In this document: piece after piece, positions 55,212 through 64,000 of the stretch
Position numbering within the stretch: position 1 is the first letter of the stretch
Layout of the letters: the number at the start of each line of letters is the position of its first letter
Source of the DNA: Rutpela maculata
Taxonomy: Eukaryota > Arthropoda > Insecta > Coleoptera > Cerambycidae
Assembly: GCA_936432065.2 (NCBI GenBank)
Contig: OW386289.2
Coordinates: forward strand, 20,170,277 to 20,234,276
DNA length: 64,000 bases
Reading direction: 5' to 3'
The notes under the pieces: generated by a model
What the model was told of the DNA's origin: nothing
The model's input: the letters and a program-made list of their open reading frames with translations, nothing else
The model's database searches: none
Position numbers and translations under genes: made by a program

Positions 55212-58200
55212 ATGTTTGAGATGGCCTCAGGGTCAAGAATAAGTTTGTGCCATGTGTGTGGGTTTTCAGAGGATGAAGTGGCAAAACTTCATTATTTCCT
55301 CTCACGGTTGGAAAGGCAAGTTAAGTACCTAGACTAAGTCACACATCTAACAGCACAATTACCCAGACAGCACCGTATAATCTAAAAATATTCTGTAATT
55401 ATGCAAAAAAGAATGAATATATTCTGATTAATTCTGGAATAATCCTGGAATATATATAAGATAACGGATTATTCTAGTAATATAATTTTAAACATATACC
55501 CGGAATATTCAGCATGAATATGATAGTAATATTCATTTTGGAATATATATATTCCCTCCTGGGTCAAGAATATTCTAACACTTTGAGAATGAAAGAATAA
55601 TATTAATTGTTACTCAACCAAATCAACGTTTTATAAAAGCTTTTAATTTTTTCTGTAAAATGTAACTTAAATATATGCGTGTTATTATTTATTTCAATTA
55701 ATAAAAAATATTTAATATGATTATAATGATTATATTATACAATGCTGTTATTCCCAGTTTTAAACAAAAGCTCAATACATATTTTTGTTATCAGGTTATC
55801 AGGTTTGAGCAGTGCAGCCAAGGCTAGACTTCAGAAATAAAGCCATGCACATGTATATAGTGTTTTAAACTACCCGCGATTTTTTCCTATTTACGTATCT
55901 CATAACATAACCTCAATATCAGAATTTACGTGCTTTAATCGTTTGTTATTGTTGAGATACTTAAGTGTTTCTATGTGTAGTGTAAGTGATAAGTGACCGA
56001 TGAACAATAAGTAAGTACATTAATCTTTTTTATAGGGAAAATTTAACAGGGCATCACGTCACTTGTACATTTTCTTACTTAAATGAAAAGAAAAAGGGAT
56101 AGAAATACTACTGGTACTGGCGCAGCTTCATATAGAACTTAATAGAACTCTAAAACTCCATTAGACCATAATACTGATGATATAAATCAGAGACAGTTAT
56201 TACAGTTGAACCAAAGCTTACCAACAAATTCTTCACATTTACAAGAAAGTACTTATGAGTGCATCAGTCAAAATAATTCCCAAACTTTTAATCATAGTAC
56301 TGCAGGCACCACGAACTTAATAAGTAGTGTTCATTTAGAGAATATTGTTAGAAGTAATGTTTCAAATAGTGGCAGTGAAAGTAAAGTAAATAAGGCATAA
56401 AACATAAAATTAGTATACTTCCATGTACCTGAAGTTTCGAACGTTCACTTGAACGAATTTCATTTGGAAAGAAAGAAAGGAAAGATAATGAAAATTATAA
56501 ATCGACTGAGGCGTACCACTTTTACGGTAATATTTGTTGGCAATGATAGTATCGTTGCCAGCAAATATTGCCAGAAAAATTGTATGTCCAAGTCGATTAA
56601 CTTCAAATTTTCAATTTAAATTCGTTCAACTGAACGTTCGAAACTTCAGGTACATATACTTCTTGGAATACCTATGTGACTAGCAAATGATAACCCTCTG
56701 TGCTTAGAGGCAATGGACAAATAATTTGTAGTAACTTTTATTACAAGTTTTCATTTTAATCAATATTTTCTATTATTTTTTGTAAAAAGATATTAATTAC
56801 CTGTTTGTATTTTTTTTTTCTAGATTGATAGTATGTGTAGATTGGGTGGCGATAATTACAAGGAATGTTCATGCCGCTTTATGTGAAAAGTAATGAGTGA
56901 TGACTTGGCCAAGCTTTACAGTTTACACGGACACAAAGACAAAAAAGTGTTTTCCAAAACGGCACTTTTCGCAACAGTTACAGGTAATTATTCAACATAA
57001 TATATTTGTTTGCGGTTCGGATATAAACATAAACGCACCACAGATAGTAAACAACCCCCAAATCCAAAACCAAGGCTGTCCGGAAGGGGGTTACACATTC
57101 GAAAAAACGCAGACATACATCCACACTCACCGGTGTTGTCAATACCGGGGCTGGGGGTCGAACCCAGGGCGCGGTAGCGAGTCGATCAGCGTATTCGCCA
57201 CTCAATACGCCTTAACCGATTGAGCTACCGTGCCGGTATATACTTACTTAAATGAGAAACAAGCCTGTAACTCTCTATTTTTTGCACGATTTGATTGATA
57301 TTTTTTTTTTATGTAGAGTGACAATAATTTGGTTTTAATTTACATACACGGCCTCCTGCGAAGCGTTTTTTCACCAAAAACAGTAAATCATATTAGCAAT
57401 TTTTTTTTTAAACAGATGATATAATAAATATCCTTCTATTTTAATTTTTTTAATGTAATTTTTTTTTTTTGATTTTGATGAAACTTACTATCAAGACATA
57501 TGGCATGCTGAAGAAGAATCAGTTATTTAAAAAGAAATCTTTAATATGATTTAGTGTTTCTTGGCGAGAGGAATATAACTTTCTAATTCTATTCTGAATT
57601 TTGAATACTTTTTTAGATACTCAGGGGTGACACAGGAATTTTCCCAACTCAAAAAGATTTTCTTCAATGAAAATGATGAGCGGGGGGGGTAAAATTTTTC
57701 TCGAATTTTCCCAACTTGAAGCTTGATTTTCCTAACTCGAACCACAATAAATAATAAATAAGAATTCCTTCGAAAATAAAAACTGATGAGGGGAGGGGGT
57801 AGGAGATGAAGGATAAAGTAAAAACAAATTTTGAATCCTTTGGTTCTTGTACACACGCTAAATCATGGGGGCGGCTAATGCCAAAAAATGTTTTGAAATA
57901 TTAGCTTTTCTTATATGTACTAAATACCAGTTTTATGGGCTCTTGCTTGATTTACCTATGTACTCCTATTTACCCAATTTACCCCTCAACCCTTCAACGG
58001 AATAAGATCAGAATATAATCCTCGTTGAAATACATATAATTCAAGTCAATATGTTAAAGCTTCTAGAGTAATTGTGCGCATAAAAAAGTTACAGACCGAC
58101 GGACATTTTTTTTGCTCAAACTTAAAATCTCAACGTTTCATGACATTCTAAGTCTATTTGAGCAATAAAATTTTTCAAATTTTTTTTTGCGCTACTATAC

Positions 58201-59789
58201 TTCCAAGTAATTACAAAATACAAAAATATGAGTTGATTCTTGGTTTTACCATTAGCTTTCTTCAATACACATGTTTAAATTCTAAATAAAAATCCTATAA
58301 AATGTTTTCTTTTGTTTTAGAAACAATGAAACGGACAAAGAAGATTAGTCTTAAGATAGATTCAAAATATAAATATATTTATTAAATACTTAATAAATAA
58401 TTCTGCAATATTATACTTTCAATATTTTATTTTCCCATATTTTTAGAATTTTTAGGAAGAAGGCACTAATATGCTAGGAGTGGAAAGTTTTCAGGTGATT
58501 ACTGTTATTATTTTACATTTTAATTTTTATATAATTATTTAAATTGAAAAGTAAGATAATCAGATATCAAGCTGAAGGAGCTGCTGTAAACAATTGCGAG
58601 TGTCTTCCCTTATACAGGTGCATTTTTGATGATGTATTAGTGTTATTTCTGCTTTTACCAAAAATGACCCACGTATACCAGAGGACCTGTATACATTCTC
58701 ACGGGAATATTCCTGAAACCAGCCTAAGGGAATATCCTATATAAACCTAGATTATTCCAGGAATATAATATATATTCCAGGCAAATGCTGTGAATATGTT
58801 TGAAAGATATAAATATTCCTGGATTATTCTTGGAATAATTTGGTAATATTCTTAAAGGAATAATCTAGGTTTATGTAGGATATTCCCATTGGCCGATTCT
58901 AAGAATATTCCCTGGAGAATTTATATATTTACGGCCTATTCTAAGAATGATTCTTTATTCTCAAGAGTATATTCCAGGAATATTCTAAGATTATATTGTG
59001 CTGTCTGGGCATGTATGTTTTACAGGTCACAAATTTGGCAGGAGAGTATGAGTATGTGTTATACTGGAGAAAGTCTTAAAAATTATAGAATATGCTCCCG
59101 TCATTTTACTGATAATAGTTATCTGGACTTAGCCAGTCGTAAACTGACTCGCAATGCAGTCCCCACACTTTTCCCATGTCGTCCGACACAGCAGACACCG
59201 GTAAGAAGTGTTTTACAAAATGTTGGTGATGGTGTTGGGAGTGAAGAGTTCACACTCATAGGTATAGTTCTAGTCTGTAGTTGTAACTAATTAACTGGGT
59301 GCAATTCTGGCAAATCAGACAAAAGAATTCTGTGAGAGTTTTCCTTGGATACATAGAAATTCACTCATGGAGAAAATCTTCATTCTTATTGTTGACAGTA
59401 GCCCATAATAATTTTCACAGTAATCGTTTTCACATATCGATGAATTTGTTTGTATCCTCACAGGGTTCATTTGTCTGATTTGCCCCAATTACTGCATACT
59501 TTTTCCTACCTAATTTTTTCAAAATAAGTGGAATTACATTTCACGCGAGGAATGTAGCAACTAATATTCTACTGATATTATTTTTATTTCAGATATAGCA
59601 TCAACTTCAAAGGCGATCCTTTACTAGTTAGTAGAGAAGTCTCCTGCCACAGCAAGGGCAGGTAGTGAAATTTTGCAAGAGGTTCCCAGTACTTCTGGAT
59701 CAGAACCGAAAAGCTCTGCAGGAAAACGGTCACTGTTTAGAGGCATTGACAATATTTCGAGGACAATTGCTACTAGTTATTTTTTATAA
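55212..59789 (+). CDS. THAP-domain protein gene with a transposon in its intron
   Basis: The first coding exon (55,212-55,315) gives the CX2C of the THAP zinc finger (LCHVCGFSEDE) and ends at a GC donor, AG|GCAAGT. The next exon (59,026-59,200) keeps the frame and gives the rest: IWQE, RICSRHFTDNSYL with the Cys/His pair, and AVPTLFP. A third stretch (59,594-59,789) encodes a Ser-rich tail but holds a TAG near its start in the only long frame, so an exon is missing or the tail is damaged. An upstream 5' UTR exon ending near 55,124 (GTAAGT) is plausible. THAP proteins bind DNA; some are domesticated P-element transposases. The protein is short. Confidence 0.65.
56206..56400 (+). CDS. Short Ser/Asn-rich frame inside the CCCAG element
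   Basis: The frame is open for ~64 codons and probably extends 5' from an exon starting near 56,050. It is low complexity (HLQESTYECISQNN) and not recognised. It could be the remnant of an element gene. Confidence 0.25.
   Translation: MNQSLPTNSSHLQESTYECISQNNSQTFNHSTAGTTNLISSVHLENIVRSNVSNSGSESKVNKA
56440..56655. repeat. Inverted repeat of ~215 bp
   Basis: GAAGTTTCGAACGTTCACTTGAACGAATTT near 56,431 is matched by the complement near 56,620-56,650, and the centre GGCAATGATAGTATCGTTGCC is itself palindromic. A hairpin MITE. Confidence 0.7.
56985..57236 (-). repeat. tRNA-derived SINE, head complete
   Basis: On the minus strand the head reads CACGGTAGCTCAATCGGTTAAGG (A box) and GGGTTCGACCC (B box). 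It is followed by a unique body with GTGTAACCCCCTTCCGGACAG and a tail ending near 56,985. A related 3' copy lies at 63,366-63,535. Confidence 0.8.
57840..58200. repeat. Dispersed interspersed repeat, copy 2 (inverted)
   Basis: Inverted relative to 42,596: GGCTAATGCCAAAAA, TTACCCAATTTACCCCTCAA and AACTTAAAATCTCAACGTTTC match in reverse order and strand. Confidence 0.65.
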
Positions 59790-61767
59790 AGATTGTAGCC
59801 TCGAAGATATGTAGACTGTGACATATGAAATTATATTTTTCGAGTAGTATGTTAGTATGGGAGTCAGCGACATTAATTTTTGACAAATTTGCTTGAAATT
59901 GATTCCTTACTTTTTGTGTTGTATTTAGGCTGTGTTTTCACCAAATCGACTCCTGCAGGTGCACCAGCGGGGCAATGCCTGGCAGGACTTTTCTTGCTCC
60001 GGCAAGACGTTCCGTCAAATGGCCGGCAGCATACGTTTTTTAACAATTTCAAGTAATAAACAAAAAGAACAGCTTTAAACATTTGTGTCAATTGACTTTA
60101 TTTTAATTATATTTATACGTTAATGAGAGTAGTATACTGGTCTACAATTAAAGTGGCAGGAAATCATTTTCCGTCATCCTGTAACGTCAATAAAGAACAC
60201 AACAAATCTTAACTTTAAACACGTATAACATTGACACTTTTTTTTAACGCAATTAAAATGCTGCTGCCAAGCGTTGCCCCGCTAACGAAGTGGCAGGAGT
60301 TTATTTGTGGATAAGTTATATTAATATGATCGAAAAAAAAAACAAGTTTAAACGAATATAGCAACTAAAAGTGTTGCGGGCTCCCGTTACTATATGTCTT
60401 GACAAGTAATAGAAAATGGTTCTTTGGACAAATATTTTTATTCTTTAGAGAACATTTAATAATCATAAATTATATTTTTGTTAATAAAATCAATCATTGG
60501 TTTCACTACGACGCCTGCAGATACGACTTTGTTTTTTATACATTGAAGTACTTTGATGAACCAATATAAATTGAACATTATTTAAAAGCTTATATACTCA
60601 ACTATGAAATGAGGGATATATTTTTTGGTTCATCAAGCGCATCTAATTAAAATAAACTAACTAATGTACAAAAAAATACTGCTTACTTATTCAAAATGCT
60701 ATTATTACATCTTACTATTTTTCAGATTAAAACATAGAAACATATATAGCTTATCTATACTTGTCCTTTGTTAAATTTTTTTTGTAAATACGTTTGGATT
60801 TTAGTTTTAGCAGTGTTTTTCTAACATGATTCAATGAATAATAAACTGATATTAGATTTCTGTTTTGTAACAATTTAATTATTAATAAACACCTAATCAA
60901 GTTTACTTTTATATATCTACAACCTTTTCCCTTCTTTAAAAATACTTACCTACACATTACCTATACAGAAACCATTTCTTTTAACTTTTATGTCAAGCAG
61001 TTTAAAAAGGTTGATTAAGTTAACCTTTTGATTTGCTTGGCATAAAATTTAAAAGAAATAGTTTCTGTATTTCAACTAATAAAATAGTAAATTCAGATTT
61101 TAAATTTTCGCCCGGTTTCTGGGGAAATTTTGCTACTTGCGCCATCTACGTATACCTTACCATTACAGTCGACCAATTTGGTACTGCGGATTAAATTTTA
61201 ACATGTAGTTGCGCGTCTCAAGGTTGTCTCTGCTTGAAGTAGGCTAGCCTATTCAGTTTCATGCAACCGACTTATTTAACAACTAAACATCAGTTCTGGA
61301 GTCTTCAAACCGTACACCACTTTTAAAGAAGTTTATTAAAAATAGTAGAAAAAGTATTGTAAACAACACGTTTGAAAACATCTTTTCACTCATTCGACGT
61401 ACGGAACTCGCCTTCAAGATGTCTCACTCGTGTTAAAAGACTCGTTTTCGAAACTTGTTTAAAATACTATTTAAAGTAATAAGATATCACTGAACTACAT
61501 AATAAAATGTAGTTCAGTGTAAAATATAGGAGGTATACTAATAAAAAACCAACCAGCATAGGTATTGCAACATAACCATAAACTGGAATAAAATTCTAAA
61601 CCAGTAGGTAAAACATCCCAAACCTCAATCTTGTATTAAAAGCTGTTAAAATACCATTTATTTGGCACTTACCTTTATAAGCACAAAAAACACACTGAGG
61701 TTACTAAGACTGAATACTGAGACGCTATGCCCGCCAAAAAACATTAAAGAATGTGTGGCAAATCCAA
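59790..61767. other. Non-coding DNA with several hairpin repeats
   Basis: Inverted arms include CTCCTGCAGGTGCACCAGCGGGGCAA (59,950) with its imperfect complement at ~60,260-60,297. A hairpin with CAGAAACCATTTCTTTTAA arms lies at 60,965-61,070. A third piece, at 61,200-61,480, is an inverted diverged copy of 53.4-54.3 kb sequence. No gene is supported. Confidence 0.5.
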
Positions 61768-61991
61768 GGTTGCGACGAACCACGGTCATTAAACTCATTA
61801 AACTATAACGGTTACCTCATCCAGTAGCTTCAGGACGAAGGAGCGCGCGGGGAGGGAACTTGGGTCTAACGCCTACGTCATGTAGCCACCTATATCTTTG
61901 TCTCTATCTTTTGCATGGGAATAGGATATCTGTCTCTCTTGCACGCTTTATTTGTTTAATTATTCAGTTCAAGGTCAAAGTCTAGGTAGAT

Positions 61992-62201
61992 CCAGAGCCG
62001 GCACTAGTTGCCACGTGTCGTGTTTTCAATTTGTCTGGCATACTACAACGACAATGTGTTTATTTTTATATTGTTTGTCGCACGTCGCACTGTCACTGTC
62101 CGGTGTAATAAACTAGTTTGCTGTCGTCCCAGTGTATACCATTCGTCTATATCAGTGTTTATTAATTGAGTGAGTAGCAAAATGTCTAGTGCCGGCCCTG
62201 G
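61992..62201. repeat. 210-bp nested MITE
   Basis: The ends CCAGAGCCGGCACTAG and CTAGTGCCGGCCCTGG differ at one base. It lies at the centre of the foldback element. Confidence 0.65.
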
Positions 62202-62287
62202 CTGGGTCTAGAGGCTACGTCATTTTCGGTTACCTCCCCCGCGCGCTCCTTCGTCTAAAAGCTGCGGGATGATGCAACCGTATAGTT

Positions 62288-62731
62288 CAAGGTTGGTATA
62301 CTTTAAGGTTCCTTAATATACAGCTTTTAGGCGAAGAAGTCAGTGCGGGGGTGAAGGGTCAGACTATCTTTGTTCTTCGAACGCGCAGTAGCGGCGCAGT
62401 TATCTCACTCTAGAAGAATCGTCCGTACTGGCCCGAAATATGGTCTGACGTTACCATGATGTGTAGTGTTATATTCTACAACTTATCCTCTTTTCCAGCA
62501 TGCAGAACAGTGACTCAAAATGCGAGGATAATTACCACCGACCTCAAAAGCGGGTTATTGCGAGCCCGTTCCAGTTACGAGTTCTTTGCTTAATTAACAT
62601 TACACAAATTCTTACAATATTTTGAATAAGGCTCTGCATCTGGTGTGATCTCACACCAGCTGTTCATTGGCTAATGCCCTTTTTGGTGAGGATTATGAGT
62701 TATTAGTCCACCTTAAAGTATACCAACCTTG
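62288..62731. repeat. 444-bp MULE-type MITE with 9-bp target duplication
   Basis: The ends CAAGGTTGGTATACTTTAAGG and its near complement are flanked by CGTATAGTT at 62,279-62,287 and 62,732-62,740. A 9-bp duplication is typical of Mutator-like elements. Confidence 0.8.
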
Positions 62732-62757
62732 CGTATAGTTTACTGACCGTGGCGACC

Positions 62758-63365
62758 TCAGATAAACAAAGAAATATATGGATAAATAATACTTTCCGTC
62801 TCCGCGTAAGATATATCACGTATTCATTGTTTACATGTCTATCGAGGCGTTCATTGGTTCTCTTCCGAAGGACGTTGACAGTTGTTTACATTTTCTTGTG
62901 CCGCCATATTGTTTTATTGCTTTTGACGCTGTTTTTATCCAGTTATAAACAATTTTGTGTTGATTTTGCAGTTTAATCACGTTTTATACGGTTCAAAAAT
63001 GACTAAGGATTGTTTAATTTACTAAAAGACCTACAAAAGGGAGTAATCTCATTCGTTTTATATGCAAGCATAGTTGTGTACATAGTCGTAGGTTAGGGTT
63101 ATAGTTAGGTTTATTGTCTTATTGTTTTGCTGATCTAGCAATAAATAATTTTTCTTCTGCCTCTCTCGTCTTTACACTCAAGTAAAAAACGTAAAAAGAC
63201 AGTTGTGTGATTATCAGATAGATAGATAGATTAATAGATTTAGATTTATTTCTCTAAATTTAAATGTTACATAAGTATACCTATTTAAATTTGGTATGAG
63301 TATTTCAAACTTTACAGAATGTTTACATTATTACATAATAATAGACTGTATTAACTTTTCAAAAT
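62758..63365. other. Non-coding DNA
   Basis: Only a short (GATA)n tract near 63,218 stands out. Confidence 0.4.
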
Positions 63366-63535
63366 AATAATGCACTGGGTTTGATCCCCAGCTTTAAAAT
63401 TGGCAACGTTATATGTAATGGATGTATATCTGCGTTTTTCTAAATGTGTAACCCCCTTCTGAACAGTCTTGACTTTGAAATTGTTGGGGTTGCCTGATAT
63501 ATGTGGTACGTTATGTTGTTATTCCGTAGGCTCCC
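63366..63535 (+). repeat. SINE copy, 5' truncated
   Basis: Starts near the B box (GGGTTTGATCCCCAGC) and shares CTGCGTTTTTCTAAATGTG and GTAACCCCCTTC with the SINE at 56,985-57,236. Confidence 0.7.
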
Positions 63536-64000
63536 AGAAAATATTACGCTTAGAAAAAAGTGACTCGCTGTCCTACAGGTAACTGACCAAAATTTGAAGC
63601 ATTTACAATTACGTATGCTTTAATCGTTTCACGTTTGATGACTTTTATGTAACCCGGACAGGAAAAAGATGTTTAAGAAAAATGTTTGTTTCCTAGTAGT
63701 TTTACCAAGAGACTCATTTCACTTCCGTTATCGTATCAAGGGTGTCTCATATAATTTGCTTTTTAATACTAACAAGAGTCGAGTCGAGGCTACTCTCTGC
63801 TTTATCTTTGCTTTTACTGGAATTAATTCAGAATCGATACCTACAGACCCGACGAGAGAGGAGAGGTGCGGGGGTGATGCCCCCGGGCTTGTCTAGGGGG
63901 CCCGGAAATTTTAAAATTTTTTGAGGGTCCATATTTTCTCTCCACGGCCCTGCCAAGATACCGATATAAATTAAATTTACTAAGTTAGAAAATTAACTGC
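63536..64000. other. Non-coding DNA to the window end
   Basis: A GC-rich stretch near 63,860-63,905 looks like a fragment of another repeat. No gene is supported. Confidence 0.35.

Larger units (their letters stand above)
55362..59009. mobile_element. 3.65-kb CCCAGACAGCAC transposon in the THAP intron
   Basis: The ends CCCAGACAGCAC and GTGCTGTCTGGG are perfect 12-bp inverted repeats. Several hundred bases inside each end are dense with GGAATATTCC-like motifs in both orientations. No target duplication is obvious. The right end lies only 16 bp before the splice acceptor of the next THAP exon. The interior has a short Ser/Asn-rich frame (56,206-56,400), an antisense SINE and a dispersed-repeat copy, but no recognised transposase. 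Confidence 0.7.
61768..62757. repeat. Foldback element with two younger insertions
   Basis: The left arm (CGACGAACCACGGTCATTAAACT... GACGAAGGAGCGCGCGGGG) is matched in reverse by 62,205-62,287 plus 62,741-62,757. The right arm is split by the MITE at 62,288-62,731, and the centre holds another at 61,992-62,201. Confidence 0.7.

Noticed and set aside
57130..57236. Genuine tRNA gene on the minus strand
   Set aside because: The A and B boxes are present, but the anticodon region is expanded and the sequence runs into a conserved SINE body that recurs at 63.4 kb.

Overview
This is AT-rich eukaryotic nuclear DNA from an animal, most probably an insect. Supporting signs are spliced genes with GT-AG introns, a tRNA-derived SINE, many MITEs, and Harbinger, Tc1/mariner, Penelope and Polinton elements, plus host-type DUF4806-like and THAP-domain genes. 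The species cannot be named from sequence alone. Most of the window is transposon-derived and shows repeated nesting.

Layout. 1-6.4 kb: a PIF/Harbinger-type region with a HARBI1-like transposase (plus strand, open at the window edge, one catalytic Asp replaced) and a two-exon Myb/SANT-like DNA-binding gene (minus). Between them sits a Tc1/mariner element (1315-5030) whose inverted arms are arrays of a ~289-bp unit and whose transposase has one in-frame stop. 6.4-10.9 kb: GC-richer DNA of unknown origin. 10.9-15.3 kb: a CXC-domain gene fragment, hairpin MITEs and two ends of an unusual 'CCCAG' transposon type. 15.3-16.4 kb: two head-to-head Penelope-like fragments with GIY-YIG ORFs.

16,403-40,294: the centrepiece, a complete 23.9-kb Polinton/Maverick inserted in the second Penelope copy with a perfect 6-bp target duplication (GAAACA), AG...CT ends and ~0.5-kb inverted repeats differing at very few positions. 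Minus strand, left half: broken coiled-coil gene, frameshifted conserved gene, double-jelly-roll major capsid, penton-like minor capsid, adenain-like protease, PLA2/pX-like protein. Plus strand, middle: frameshifted packaging ATPase, conserved unknown, fibre-like coiled coil, integrase with chromodomain, unknown, and an IAP with two BIR domains and a RING. Minus strand, right: a GG...DxD nucleotidyltransferase-like protein, protein-primed DNA polymerase B, a small zinc-finger-like protein and a small OB/SSB-like protein. At the far right are a plus-strand multi-exon gene with tandemly duplicated proline-rich exons and two tRNA genes (Leu-UAA and Phe-GAA), one of them inside the terminal repeat. 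The set describes a virus-like element with replication, integration, capsid, maturation and packaging modules plus captured accessory genes. A 4.7-kb transposon carrying nested MITEs later split one of its genes.

40.3-64 kb: host-like and mobile DNA. It holds a multi-exon DUF4806-like gene with a stop at codon 3, a frameshifted large transposase gene (49.4-51.5 kb), a THAP-domain gene whose first coding intron holds a 3.65-kb transposon, SINE copies, a 126-bp TA microsatellite and several nested hairpin MITEs. Five elements or element ends across the window share CCCAG-type termini, and each has its own short motif repeated near its ends; they look like one transposon type without a recognised transposase.
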